Positions 25,349-34,163 of a stretch of 64,000 nt of DNA are shown here, in pieces. The translations under genes were made by a program, and so were the position numbers. Source of the DNA: an uncultured Eubacteriales bacterium. Lineage in GTDB: Bacteria > Bacillota > Clostridia > Oscillospirales > Oscillospiraceae. The stretch is taken from contig UQGU01000005.1 in the NCBI GenBank assembly GCA_900540635.1, positions 6,559-70,558 on the forward strand. Reading direction: 5' to 3'. Within the stretch, counting starts at the first letter, position 1. Every line of letters begins with the position of its first letter. The notes under the pieces are model-generated. The model searched no databases and had not been told where the DNA came from. It saw only the letters and a list, made by a program, of their open reading frames with translations.

Positions 25349-26524
25349 ATGAACAAGACCAAATCCTCCTGGGCTGCGGCCCTGAGCATCGGCTTTACCG
25401 CCTTTGCCGCCCACGCCGGCGGCGGCTTCGCCACCGGCAACCAGGCCAATACCAACTTCGTCTCTCTGGGCTGGGTGGGCATTCTCAGTGCCCTGCTTGC
25501 CATGGTTCTGCTGGCCCTGTCCACCCGGGAAGCCCAGCTGCTGTGGAACACCCGGGGCTGCAAGAGCTACAAGGATCTGTTTTCCGCCCTCTATCACCCC
25601 TATGACAAGCTGTGGGTGACCTTTGACATCTTCTACGACATCATGATCCTCATGGTGGTGGCCTCCTGCATCGCCGGTGCGGCCAGTGCCCTGAACCAGT
25701 ACCTGGGGGTGAACTACTATCTGGGGGCCCTGGCTGTGGGCGTTGTGATCCTGCTGCTGTCCATCTTCGGGGCCGATCTGGTCCGCATGGGCTCCTCCTA
25801 CATGGGTCTGGCCATCCTGGTCCTGTCCCTGGTCATCTACTTCTACGGCCTTGTGAAGGGCGTGAACCTCTTCGACAGCATGAAGGCCAGCTTTGCCTCC
25901 ACGGGCTTCTCCAACGTACCCAAAGCCATCTTCAACGGCATCAACTACGCCGCCTTCCAGTGGGTCACCATTCCCGGCGTTCTGGCCTGTGGCACCATCC
26001 TGAAAACCAAGAAAGACTGCACCCGGGGCATGGGCTGCATGCTGCTGTTCAATGTGCTGGGTCTGGGCCTATCCGTTCTGATGCTCACCGCCTGGAGCGG
26101 CTACTTCACCACCGTCACCGGCGGCACCACCCTGCCCACGCTGACGGTACTCATGAGCCTGGACATGAACTGGCTGGTAGTGCTGTACTGCCTGGTGCTG
26201 TTCCTGTGCATGATCTCCTCCGGCGTTGTGGTGGTCTTCGGCTTCATCAACCGGTTTGAAAACGCCAAGTACCTGAGCTTTATGAAGAACACCCAGCTTC
26301 GCCGGGGCGCCATCGCCACCGCCATCATGGCTGTGTCCATGTTCATCTCCTTTGCAGGCCTGACCAACATCGTCAAGTATGGCTACGGCTACTGCGGCTA
26401 CTGGGCCATCGTCTTCGTCATCGTCCCCCTGCTGACCGTGGGCTACAAGAAAAACCGGGACTACCTGAAGGGCCGCCGGGAAGTGGACGAGGAGCAGGTG
26501 AGTACGCCGGAAGTGACGGCATAA
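25349..26524 (+). CDS. YkvI-like multi-pass membrane protein, putative amino acid transporter
   Basis: A 391-residue protein with about ten hydrophobic helices. The N-terminus (SIGFTAFAAHAGGGFATGNQ) has the glycine-rich unwound first helix of LeuT-fold transporters, and the sequence resembles the YkvI group. It starts 30 bases after the dehydrogenase gene with AAGGAGC upstream. Control by an isoleucine T-box suggests it moves a branched-chain amino acid or a related compound; uptake is expected since T-boxes switch on when the amino acid is scarce. Confidence 0.75.
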   Translation: MNKTKSSWAAALSIGFTAFAAHAGGGFATGNQANTNFVSLGWVGILSALLAMVLLALSTREAQLLWNTRGCKSYKDLFSALYHPYDKLWVTFDIFYDIMILMVVASCIAGAASALNQYLGVNYYLGALAVGVVILLLSIFGADLVRMGSSYMGLAILVLSLVIYFYGLVKGVNLFDSMKASFASTGFSNVPKAIFNGINYAAFQWVTIPGVLACGTILKTKKDCTRGMGCMLLFNVLGLGLSVLMLTAWSGYFTTVTGGTTLPTLTVLMSLDMNWLVVLYCLVLFLCMISSGVVVVFGFINRFENAKYLSFMKNTQLRRGAIATAIMAVSMFISFAGLTNIVKYGYGYCGYWAIVFVIVPLLTVGYKKNRDYLKGRREVDEEQVSTPEVTA

Positions 26525-26534
26525 AAGCAATGCA

Positions 26535-26578
26535 AAAACCACCCGCAAGCCGGTTTTTACCGGTTCGCGGGTGGTTTT
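26535..26578. terminator. Bidirectional terminator between YkvI-like gene and dnaJ
   Basis: AAAACCACCCGC/GCGGGTGGTTTT stem with an inner GCCGGT/ACCGGT helix. A-rich on the left and T-rich on the right, so it can work for both converging genes. Confidence 0.85.
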
Positions 26579-26595
26579 CATTCTGCAATGATCCG

Positions 26596-27735
26596 TCAAA
26601 ACAGCTTGTCGAAGAAGCCTCTGCCCTTGGGGGAATTGTTCTTTTCCAGGGAACCGTCCAGCTTGCGCAGCAGCTCCTTCTGCTCCCGGGTGAGCTTGGT
26701 AGGGGTTTCTACCACCACGGTGAAGCGGAGATCGCCTCTGCGGCGGGAATTGCCGATTTCGGGGATACCCTTATCCCGGATGACGAACTCCTTGCCGGTC
26801 TGGGTGCCCTCGGGGATGGTATAGGGCACGTTGCCCTCCAGAGTGGGCACCTGGATCTCCGCGCCCAAAGCCGCCTGGGTGAAGCTGATGGGCACGGCGC
26901 AGCGGATGTCGTTGCCGTCCCGGACGAAGGTATCATGGGGTTTCACACGGATCTCCACCAGCAAATCGCCGTTGGGGCCGCCGTTGGCGCCTACGCAGCC
27001 CTCGCCGCGAACGCGGACGGACTGGCCGTTATCCACGCCTGCGGGGATCTTGACCTTGACCTTGTTGTTCTTGCGGACCTTGCCCTTGCCCTTACAGGTG
27101 GAGCAGGGATTTTTGATGATCTTGCCACGGCCGCCGCACTGAGAGCAGGTGGTGGTGGACTGCATCTGCATACCCATGAAGCTCTGGGTGACCCGCTCCT
27201 GACCGGTGCCATGGCAGCGGGAACAGGTTTCCACCCGGCCGTCTGCACTGCCGGTGCCCTTGCAGGTAGGACAATTCTCAATTCTGGGGGCCGTGATCTC
27301 CTTTTCGGTGCCGAAGGCGGCCTCCTCAAAGGTCAGCTCCAGCCGGGACATGACGTTCTCGCCCCGGCGAGGGGAATTCTGAGAAGCACCCCGGGTGCTG
27401 CCGCCGCCGAAGAAATCGCTGAAAATATCTCCGAAGCCGCCGAAGCCACTAAAATCGCCGCCGAAGCCGCCGCCAAAACCACCGGCATTGGGGTTGAAGT
27501 TGGGGTCCACACCGGCAAAGCCGTAGGAATCGTAGCGGGAGCGCTTGTCCGCATCGGACAGCACCTCATAGGCCTCGCCTACCTCCTTGAACTTCTCCTC
27601 GGCAGTTTTGTCGCCGGGGTTCCGGTCAGGGTGGTATTTCATGGCCAGCTTTCTGTATGCTTTCTTTATATCATCGGCGCTGGCGCTCTTATCCACGCCC
27701 AGCACCTCGTAGTAATCTCGTTTATTTTCTGCCAT
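26596..27735 (-). CDS. dnaJ: Chaperone protein DnaJ
   Basis: A 379-residue type I DnaJ. The J domain (1-70) has the HPD motif in YHPDRNPGDKT, then a Gly/Phe-rich linker, then four CxxCxGxG zinc repeats (CPTCKGTG, CSRCHGTG, CSQCGGRG, CSTCKGKG), then the C-terminal substrate domain. It delivers clients to DnaK and stimulates its ATPase. It is the last gene of the hrcA-grpE-dnaK-dnaJ operon, separated from dnaK by an inverted-repeat element. Confidence 0.97.
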   Translation of the reverse strand: MAENKRDYYEVLGVDKSASADDIKKAYRKLAMKYHPDRNPGDKTAEEKFKEVGEAYEVLSDADKRSRYDSYGFAGVDPNFNPNAGGFGGGFGGDFSGFGGFGDIFSDFFGGGSTRGASQNSPRRGENVMSRLELTFEEAAFGTEKEITAPRIENCPTCKGTGSADGRVETCSRCHGTGQERVTQSFMGMQMQSTTTCSQCGGRGKIIKNPCSTCKGKGKVRKNNKVKVKIPAGVDNGQSVRVRGEGCVGANGGPNGDLLVEIRVKPHDTFVRDGNDIRCAVPISFTQAALGAEIQVPTLEGNVPYTIPEGTQTGKEFVIRDKGIPEIGNSRRRGDLRFTVVVETPTKLTREQKELLRKLDGSLEKNNSPKGRGFFDKLF

Positions 27736-27758
27736 AACACATTCACCTCAAGCGATTC

Positions 27759-27906
27759 CAGTTGACAATTGACAGTTGACAGTTGACGTTTATGGAAATC
27801 CAACCGGAAAACAAAAATTTCGAAACGGATTCCTTTTTTGACCGGCATTGAAGATTTTCCTCTCACATTCCGGTTTCTGGCAACTTTTAACTGTCAACTG
27901 TCAACT
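27759..27906. repeat. Inverted-repeat element with GTTGACA heptamer arrays (copy A)
   Basis: The left arm (27759-27788) is a run of CAGTTGACAATTGACAGTTG-type heptamers. The right arm (27886-27906) is the inverse, AACTGTCAACTGTCAACT. The 230-bp dnaK-dnaJ gap holds nothing else recognisable. A second copy with the same arms but a different centre is at 38479-38602. Confidence 0.75.
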
Positions 27907-27965
27907 CTCCTGCTGTATCGAAACAAGGGGCGGCGTATTTTCTGCCGCCCCTTGTGAAGTTTTTC

Positions 27966-29789
27966 TTAGTCCACGGTCTCGTAGTCGGCGTCAACCACGC
28001 CGTCGTCGCCGGGCTTATTGCCGGTCTGGCCGTCCTGAGGCTGGCCCTGCTGAGCGCCTGCCTGCTGGTACAGCTTCTCGGACACGGCATAGAAGGCCTT
28101 CTGGACCTCCTCGGTAGCGGCCTTGATGGCCTCCACATCGGTGCCCTTGTTGACTTCCTTCAGGTGGTCAACAGCGGCCTGGATCTTGCTCTTCTCGGAA
28201 GCGTCGATCTTGTCGCCCAGCTCGCCCAGAGTCTTCTCGGTCTGGTAGGCAACCTGGTCAGCGGCGTTGTGGGCATCCACCTCGTCCTTCCGGGCCTTGT
28301 CCTCGGCGGCGTACTGCTCAGCCTCGTGAACAGCCTTGTCGATGTCTTCCTTGCTCAGGTTGGTGGAAGCGGTGATGGAGATCTGCTGCTCCTTGCCGGT
28401 GCCCAGGTCCTTGGCGGAGACCTTCACAATGCCGTTGGCATCGATATCAAAGGTAACCTCGATCTGAGGCACGCCACGGGGTGCGGGAGCAATGCCGGTG
28501 AGCTGGAAGCGGCCCAGGGTCTTATTGTAAGCAGCCATTTCCCGCTCGCCCTGGAGCACATGGACCTCAACGGAGGTCTGGCCGTCAGCAGCGGTGGAGA
28601 AGATCTGGCTCTTGTGGGTAGGAATGGTGGTGTTCCGGTCGATCAGACGGGTGAACACGCCGCCCATGGTCTCAATGCCCAGGGACAGGGGGGTAACATC
28701 CAGCAGCAGGATATCCTGCACATCGCCGGTGAGCACGCCGCCCTGAATGGCAGCGCCAACGGCCACGCACTCATCGGGGTTGATGCCCTTGAAGCCTTCC
28801 TTGCCGGTGATCTGCTTCACGGCTTCCTGAACGGCGGGGATACGGGTGGAACCGCCAACCAGCAGGACCTTGTGCAGATCGGAAGCGCTGAGGCCTGCAT
28901 CGGACATAGCCTGACGGACGGGCTTCATGGTGCGCTCTACCAGGTCGGCAGTCAGCTCATTGAACTTTGCACGGCTCAGCGTCACATCCAGGTGCTTGGG
29001 GCCGGTGGCGTCGGCGGTGATATAGGGCAGGTTGACGTTGGTGGAGGTCACGCCGGACAGCTCGATCTTGGCCTTCTCGGCAGCTTCCTTCAGACGCTGC
29101 ATAGCAACCTTATCGCCGGACAAATCAATGCCCTCAGCCTTCTTAAACTCGGCAACCAGGTAATCCATGATTCTCTGGTCGAAGTCATCGCCGCCCAGAT
29201 GGGTGTCACCGGCGGTTGCCAGAACCTCGATGACGCCGTCGCCGATATCCAGGATGGACACATCGAAGGTGCCGCCGCCCAGGTCGTAGACCATGATCTT
29301 CTGCTCGGATTCCTTATCCAGGCCATAGGCCAGAGCAGCTGCGGTGGGCTCGTTGATGATACGCTTCACGTCCAGACCGGCGATCTTGCCGGCATCCTTG
29401 GTGGCCTGACGCTGGGCGTCGCTAAAGTAAGCAGGAACCGTGATGACAGCCTCGGTGACGGGCTGGCCCAGATAGCTTTCCGCATCTGCCTTCAGCTTCT
29501 GCAGGATCATTGCGCTGATCTCCTGGGGGGTGTAGTTCTTGCCGTTCAGACTCACATGGTAATCCTCGCCCATGTGACGCTTGATGGAAGAGACGGTGCG
29601 GTCAGCATTGGTGACAGCCTGACGCTTTGCAACCTGACCAACCATACGCTCGCCGGTCTTGGAGAAGGCTACCACAGAAGGGGTAGTACGGTTGCCCTCT
29701 GCATTGGCGATGACAACAGGCTCGCCGCCTTCCAGAACAGCAACACAGGAATTGGTAGTACCAAGGTCAATACCGATAATCTTAGACAT
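27966..29789 (-). CDS. dnaK: Chaperone protein DnaK (Hsp70)
   Basis: A 607-residue Hsp70, the usual length. The ATPase domain starts IGIDLGTTNSCVAV and contains VYDLGGGTFDVS and LLVGGSTRIPAVQ. The substrate domain and a Gln/Gly-rich C-terminal tail ending in VVDADYETVD follow. Second to last gene in the class I heat-shock operon under HrcA control. Confidence 0.98.
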   Translation of the reverse strand: MSKIIGIDLGTTNSCVAVLEGGEPVVIANAEGNRTTPSVVAFSKTGERMVGQVAKRQAVTNADRTVSSIKRHMGEDYHVSLNGKNYTPQEISAMILQKLKADAESYLGQPVTEAVITVPAYFSDAQRQATKDAGKIAGLDVKRIINEPTAAALAYGLDKESEQKIMVYDLGGGTFDVSILDIGDGVIEVLATAGDTHLGGDDFDQRIMDYLVAEFKKAEGIDLSGDKVAMQRLKEAAEKAKIELSGVTSTNVNLPYITADATGPKHLDVTLSRAKFNELTADLVERTMKPVRQAMSDAGLSASDLHKVLLVGGSTRIPAVQEAVKQITGKEGFKGINPDECVAVGAAIQGGVLTGDVQDILLLDVTPLSLGIETMGGVFTRLIDRNTTIPTHKSQIFSTAADGQTSVEVHVLQGEREMAAYNKTLGRFQLTGIAPAPRGVPQIEVTFDIDANGIVKVSAKDLGTGKEQQISITASTNLSKEDIDKAVHEAEQYAAEDKARKDEVDAHNAADQVAYQTEKTLGELGDKIDASEKSKIQAAVDHLKEVNKGTDVEAIKAATEEVQKAFYAVSEKLYQQAGAQQGQPQDGQTGNKPGDDGVVDADYETVD

Positions 29790-29831
29790 AATGTTTTCCT
29801 CCTATATTCTAACGAAAAAGTTTATACGAAT

Positions 29832-30371
29832 TTAATTTGCAACCTGAACCATTGCGAAGCGGACGATTTTGTCGCCCACCTTGAAGCCCTTCTGGAAGAC
29901 CTGGGCGATTACATTCTCGCCAAGGCTTTCGTCCTCCGTATGCATCACCGCATTGTGGAGGTTGGGATCGAAGCTGTCGCCTGGGGCCCCGAAGATCTCC
30001 ACGCCCAGGCTTGTGAAAATCTTCACAAGCTCATTCATGGTGAGCTCCACGCCCTTCTTGTAGGCGGCATCCTCGGTGGGCTGGTTCAGAGCCCGCTCCA
30101 GATTGTCATATATGGGAAGCAGCTTCACGATGGCGTCTGCCTTGCCGTTGCCGTAGGAGGCTTCTTTCTCCTTGACGGTACGCTTGCGGAAATTGTCGTA
30201 TTCCGCAGCCAGCCGCAGCAGACTGTCGTGCTCTGCATTGTACTTTTCTTCAAAGGGATTGGTTTCCGGTGCTTCCGCCGCCTTGGGCTCCTCCTGAGGT
30301 GCTTCTGCGGTTTCCTCGGGGATCAATTCCTCTGTGGTCTCGGGCTGCTTCTTTTCTTCCTTCTTGGCCAC
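29832..30371 (-). CDS. grpE: Nucleotide exchange factor GrpE
   Basis: A 179-residue GrpE. A charged, Glu-rich N-terminus of about 45 residues precedes the dimerising helix (LAAEYDNFRKRTVKEKEASY) and the C-terminal beta domain (FDPNLHNAVMHTED). It releases ADP from DnaK. It lies 2 bases after hrcA, so the two are coupled. Confidence 0.96.
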   Translation of the reverse strand: MAKKEEKKQPETTEELIPEETAEAPQEEPKAAEAPETNPFEEKYNAEHDSLLRLAAEYDNFRKRTVKEKEASYGNGKADAIVKLLPIYDNLERALNQPTEDAAYKKGVELTMNELVKIFTSLGVEIFGAPGDSFDPNLHNAVMHTEDESLGENVIAQVFQKGFKVGDKIVRFAMVQVAN

Positions 30372-30373
30372 TT

Positions 30374-31453
30374 CTATACCTCCTTAGATTCTGAAGCTTC
30401 CTCATTTGGCTGAGGCAGCTGCTTGGTTTCGGGTTTTGCAAAGGCCTTGCTCAGGCTCTCGGCGAAGTAGCTCAGCCGGGCCGTGACCTTTGCGTAATCC
30501 ATACGGGTGGGGCCGACCACTCCGATCATGCCCTGCATCCCGTCGCCAATGTCGAATTTTGTCATGACCACGCTGGTGTCCTTCAGCTCCTGGGCCACGT
30601 TCTCAGGGCCAACCAGGACCTTGGTCCCGTTTTCGCTCTGCATAATGGCGGGCAGGTTGCTTAAGGTGTCTTCATCAATGGATTCCAGCACCTTCTGGGC
30701 CTTATCCACATCCCGGTACTCCGGGAAGCCCAGAAGTCTTGCCTGACCGGCAACGGCCACATTGGTGCCGCCCCGGTGGCGAAGCACATCCGTGGTGAAG
30801 TCCACGATCACCGGCACCAGGCTGGAGGCCCTTCCGGCGGACCGCATGACCTTGTCCAGCAGTGCCGGGGTAAAGCCCTCCGGGGGAAGCTCCGTCATGG
30901 CGGTATTCAGCAGAGCCGCCAGAAGCTTCAGGTCCGTCTCATCAACGGACACAGGGAGCTTGATCAGCTTGTTGAACACCTGGTCGTCACTGAGCATTAC
31001 CACCAGGATGAAGCTGCCCTGTCCGGCCTGGATCAGGTCAAACCGGGAAACCGTTGCACCGTCGCACCGGGAGGCAGCGGAGATGGCGGGAAGATCGGTG
31101 GCCTGGGAAACCAGCTTTGCCACTTTTTCCACCAGCTTATCCACGCGCTGGACCTTTTCCTCGATGGCATTGTTAATGGATTTTGTTTCATCCACGCTGA
31201 GGCGGTAATCCTGCATCAGCTCATCCACATACAGCCGGTAACCCGCCGGGGACGGGATCCGTCCGGCGCTGGTATGGGGCTGCTCCAGATAACCCATGGC
31301 CGTCAAGTCCGCCATTTCGTTCCGGATCGTGGCAGAGGAGAAATTCATGTCCGGCAGCTCCGTGATCGCCTTGGAGCCCACAGGCTCCGCAGTCCGGATA
31401 TAAAGGTCCACCACACTGCGCAGCACCTTCTTTTTCCGCTCGGTCAGCTCCAT
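30374..31453 (-). CDS. hrcA: Heat-inducible transcription repressor HrcA
   Basis: A 359-residue HrcA. The N-terminal winged helix (KKVLRSVVDLYIRTAEPVGS, then FSSATIRNEMADLTAMGYLE) is followed by the GAF-like core. HrcA binds CIRCE and is folded by GroE. It is first in its operon, behind a perfect CIRCE element. Its other visible target is hsp20 at 3080, so this window holds both repressor and two of its operators. Confidence 0.97.
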   Translation of the reverse strand: MELTERKKKVLRSVVDLYIRTAEPVGSKAITELPDMNFSSATIRNEMADLTAMGYLEQPHTSAGRIPSPAGYRLYVDELMQDYRLSVDETKSINNAIEEKVQRVDKLVEKVAKLVSQATDLPAISAASRCDGATVSRFDLIQAGQGSFILVVMLSDDQVFNKLIKLPVSVDETDLKLLAALLNTAMTELPPEGFTPALLDKVMRSAGRASSLVPVIVDFTTDVLRHRGGTNVAVAGQARLLGFPEYRDVDKAQKVLESIDEDTLSNLPAIMQSENGTKVLVGPENVAQELKDTSVVMTKFDIGDGMQGMIGVVGPTRMDYAKVTARLSYFAESLSKAFAKPETKQLPQPNEEASESKEV

Positions 31454-31465
31454 GACATTTCCTCC

Positions 31466-31492
31466 TTAGCACTCGTTCTCCTTGAGTGCTAA
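31466..31492. promoter_or_regulatory. CIRCE operator of the hrcA operon
   Basis: TTAGCACTC-N9-GAGTGCTAA with both arms perfect. It lies between the -10 box and the start codon, and its inner arm runs into the Shine-Dalgarno TAAGGAGG of hrcA. Confidence 0.97.
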
Positions 31493-31496
31493 GCAA

Positions 31497-31525
31497 ACTA
31501 TACACCAGAGTGCCAGAAATGTCAA
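31497..31525 (-). promoter_or_regulatory. Promoter of the hrcA operon
   Basis: TTGACA (31525-31520), 17-base spacer, TATAGT (31502-31497) on the minus strand, just upstream of CIRCE. Confidence 0.88.
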
Positions 31526-31594
31526 GGGGTTGGGGTATGAACTATTTTTGAATTTTTAATTCGCTTTCCTCACGGAAGCTTTTGGCTGCGGCAA

Positions 31595-31623
31595 TTGACA
31601 TTTTCTCTCTGTATCCTTATAAT
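31595..31623 (+). promoter_or_regulatory. Consensus promoter of azlCD
   Basis: TTGACA, 17-base spacer, TATAAT: a full consensus sigma-A promoter 40 bases before azlC. Confidence 0.9.
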
Positions 31624-31663
31624 GTACAGCATTCCACTATTCTTTCCGATTCGAGGTTTTTCC

Positions 31664-32344
31664 ATGGATTCCAGGCTTTTTCGCACCGCGTTCCGGGACA
31701 CGATTCCGGTGATGACCGGATATCTCTTTTTGGGCTTCGGCTTTGGCATTCTGGCCCAGCAAAATGGCTTAAGCCTCTGGTGGGCCCTGGCCATGAGCGT
31801 GTTCATCTATGCAGGCTCCATGCAATTTGTGGCCGTGACCATGCTCTCCGGAGGCACCAATATTTTCGCCGCCGCTCTGACCACTCTGGCCGTGAACGCC
31901 CGGCACCTGTTCTACGGCATCTCCATGATCGACCGGTACAAGGACACCGGTAAAAAGAAGCCCTATTTGATTTTCGCCCTGTCGGACGAGACCTACTCTC
32001 TGGTATCCCAAAAGGAGCCGGGGCAGGATGGGGGCAAATACGATCTCTATGTTTCTGCTCTGGACCAGTTCTACTGGTGCCTCGGCACCCTGCTGGGAGC
32101 CGCTGCAGGGCAGCTGCTCCCACTGAACTACGAGGGGATTGACTTCGTGCTGACAGCCCTGTTCGTCACCATCTCTGTCGAACAGTGGCTCAGTACCAAA
32201 AATCATCTGCCCGCCTGCATCGGCCTTGTCTGTTCCATCGCCTGCCGTTTTGTTTTTGGCAGCAGCGCCTTTTTGATTCCCTCCATGGCCCTCATTGCCC
32301 TGCTGCTTCTGCTGACCCGGGGAAAGGAGGCAAAGCATGAATAA
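31664..32344 (+). CDS. azlC: Branched-chain amino acid exporter subunit AzlC
   Basis: A 226-residue membrane protein of the AzlC family with about seven hydrophobic helices. PVMTGYLFLGFGFGILAQ and AVNARHLFYGISMIDRY are family segments. With AzlD it forms the LIV-E-type exporter of branched-chain amino acids and analogues. ATG 31664 is preferred, with GAGG eight bases upstream; the earlier in-frame start lies inside the promoter. The azlC end overlaps azlD by 8 bases. Confidence 0.92.
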   Translation: MDSRLFRTAFRDTIPVMTGYLFLGFGFGILAQQNGLSLWWALAMSVFIYAGSMQFVAVTMLSGGTNIFAAALTTLAVNARHLFYGISMIDRYKDTGKKKPYLIFALSDETYSLVSQKEPGQDGGKYDLYVSALDQFYWCLGTLLGAAAGQLLPLNYEGIDFVLTALFVTISVEQWLSTKNHLPACIGLVCSIACRFVFGSSAFLIPSMALIALLLLLTRGKEAKHE

Positions 32345-32657
32345 CCGCTATGCCGTATTTGCCGTCATCGTGCTGGTGACCATGCTCACACGGTTTCTGC
32401 CCTTTCTGATCCTCAGCGGGAAAAAGGAGACTCCGGCTGTGGTCTCCTACCTGGGCAAGGTACTCCCCTACGCCGTCATGGCCATGCTGGTGGTGTACTG
32501 CCTGAAGGGACTGGATTTCTCCACCCCCGGAAAGTACCTGCCGGAGCTTCTGTGCACCGCGCTGGTGGCCGGGCTCGACGCCTGGAAGCGGGACACCCTG
32601 CTGAGCATCGGCGTGGACACCGTTGCCTATATGCTTCTTGTGCAGCTGGTTTTTTAA
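32337..32657 (+). CDS. azlD: Branched-chain amino acid exporter subunit AzlD
   Basis: A 106-residue protein with four short hydrophobic helices and the AzlD signature TMLTRFLPFLIL near the N-terminus. Small partner of AzlC. Its start lies within the azlC coding end, with GGAAAGGAGG upstream, giving coupled translation. Confidence 0.92.
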   Translation: MNNRYAVFAVIVLVTMLTRFLPFLILSGKKETPAVVSYLGKVLPYAVMAMLVVYCLKGLDFSTPGKYLPELLCTALVAGLDAWKRDTLLSIGVDTVAYMLLVQLVF

Positions 32658-33082
32658 CGGCTGGAAAGATTGCCGCTGATGTCCGACAGGGCATCGGAGG
32701 CATCAATGACGGTTTCCTCCCGCCCTGCCAGGTCCCCCAGACTCACCATGCCGCAGAGCCTGCCGTTTTCCACAATGGGCAGCCGCCGGACCTGCTCCCG
32801 GCCCATGAGGTGGGAGGCCAGACTGACCTCCATATCCGGCCTTGCCGTCACCACCCGGGCGGTCATGACCTGGCTCACCTGGGTTTTCGCCGGGTCCCGC
32901 CCCGCTGCCAGGCAGCGGGTCACAATGTCCCGGTCCGTCACCAGACCCTTCAGGCTCCCGTCGTAGCCGCACACCGGCAGGGCCCCGATATTGTACTGGG
33001 CCAGCATTCGGGCCGCGACCCCCACCGGCTCCTCCGGCCGGATGCGGACCACCTGGCCGGTCATGATTTCCCGCAATTTCAT
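32654..33082 (-). CDS. CBS-domain pair protein
   Basis: A 142-residue protein made of two CBS domains (about 7-60 and 72-130), with the segments GALPVCGYDGSLKGLVTDRD and RRLPIVENGRLCGMVSLGD. Such free CBS pairs bind adenine nucleotides and act as energy sensors. It converges with azlD and overlaps it by 4 bases. Upstream is asd, and the start codon follows a hairpin that contains its own Shine-Dalgarno. Its target is unknown; linkage to asd/lysC may be only positional. Confidence 0.85.
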   Translation of the reverse strand: MKLREIMTGQVVRIRPEEPVGVAARMLAQYNIGALPVCGYDGSLKGLVTDRDIVTRCLAAGRDPAKTQVSQVMTARVVTARPDMEVSLASHLMGREQVRRLPIVENGRLCGMVSLGDLAGREETVIDASDALSDISGNLSSR

Positions 33083-33084
33083 AA

Positions 33085-33123
33085 AAATGCACCTCCGGCA
33101 GAAATTCTGCCCGAGGTGCATTT
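33085..33123 (-). terminator. Hairpin ending asd and enclosing the CBS gene ribosome site
   Basis: AAATGCACCTC and GAGGTGCATTT pair over 11 bp, with a second inner helix GGCAG/CTGCC. On the minus strand it is followed by TT and the CBS ATG. The GGAGGT Shine-Dalgarno of the CBS gene (33096-33091) lies inside the stem. It can act as the asd terminator, and in read-through RNA it would hide the ribosome site. Confidence 0.75.
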
Positions 33124-33145
33124 CCTTTATACAATTGGAAAACGG

Positions 33146-34150
33146 TTATTCCTTCACCAGCAGCTCTGCGATCTGGATGGCGTTGGTGGCGGCGCCCTTG
33201 CGGACCTGGTCACCGCAGCACCACAGGCACAAGCCGTTGTCATCGGTCAGGTCCGGACGAATGCGGCCCACGAAGACGATGTCCTGGTTGCTGGTATCCA
33301 GAGGCATGGGGTACTGCTTATTGGCCAGGTCATCCACCAGACGGCAGCCGGGGGCCTTGGCAATGGCCTCCCGGGCCTCCTGCACGGAAATGTGTTTGTC
33401 GAAATGCAGGCTCACAGAGATGGAGTGGCTGCGGACCACAGGAACCCGGACACAGGTGCAGCTGACCCGCAGGTCCGGCAGGTGCATGATCTTCCGGCCC
33501 TCGTTCTGCATCTTCATCTCTTCGCTGGTGTAGCCCTCGAACTGCTCGCCGCCGATCTGGGGAATCAGGTTGAAGGCAATCTGGTGGGAGAACACCTTGG
33601 GCTCGTAGGTCTCCCCCTTGCTCAGGGCCTCCACCTCGTTCATCAGCTCAATGGGGCCGCCGGCACCGGCGCCGGACACCGCCTGATAGGTAGAGGCGGT
33701 CATGGTGCGGATGGGGGACAGGGCATTCAGAGCGTTCACCGCCGTAACGGTGATGATGGTGGAGCAGTTGGGATTGGAGATAATGCCGTGGTGGTTCTTC
33801 ACGTCCTCGGGGTTGATCTCCGGGACGATCAGGGGCACATTGGGGTCCAGGCGGAAGGCGGAGGAATTGTCCACAAAGACCGCACCGGCCTTCACAATGG
33901 CGGGGGCGAACTTCTTGGCAATGTCATTTTCTGCAGCGCCCAGCACAATGTCCACGCCCTGGAAGGCCTCGTCCCGGGCCTCCTCAATCACCACGTCCTC
34001 GCCCTTGAAGCGCAGGGTCTTGCCCGCGCTTCTGGCACTGGCCAGGGGCTTCAGCTTTCCAACGGGGAAATTGCGCTCCTGCAAAATCTTGATCATTTCC
34101 TGCCCCACAGCGCCGGTAGCGCCCAGGACGGCAACGGTATATAGTTTCAT
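33146..34150 (-). CDS. asd: Aspartate-semialdehyde dehydrogenase
   Basis: A 334-residue Asd. The NADP-binding start VAVLGATGAVGQEMIKIL and the catalytic cysteine in SNPNCSTII are intact, as is the GAGGPIELMNEV region. It reduces aspartyl phosphate to aspartate semialdehyde, the branch point to lysine/diaminopimelate and to threonine/methionine. It follows hom and lysC on the same strand, but a 214-bp repeat element lies in between. Confidence 0.96.
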   Translation of the reverse strand: MKLYTVAVLGATGAVGQEMIKILQERNFPVGKLKPLASARSAGKTLRFKGEDVVIEEARDEAFQGVDIVLGAAENDIAKKFAPAIVKAGAVFVDNSSAFRLDPNVPLIVPEINPEDVKNHHGIISNPNCSTIITVTAVNALNALSPIRTMTASTYQAVSGAGAGGPIELMNEVEALSKGETYEPKVFSHQIAFNLIPQIGGEQFEGYTSEEMKMQNEGRKIMHLPDLRVSCTCVRVPVVRSHSISVSLHFDKHISVQEAREAIAKAPGCRLVDDLANKQYPMPLDTSNQDIVFVGRIRPDLTDDNGLCLWCCGDQVRKGAATNAIQIAELLVKE

Positions 34151-34163
34151 AATATTGCCTCCT

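Noticed and set aside
27954..30413. Very long plus-strand open frame opposite dnaK and grpE
   Set aside because: Produced by the codon bias of dnaK on the other strand; it spans two genes and a gap and has no recognisable domain.
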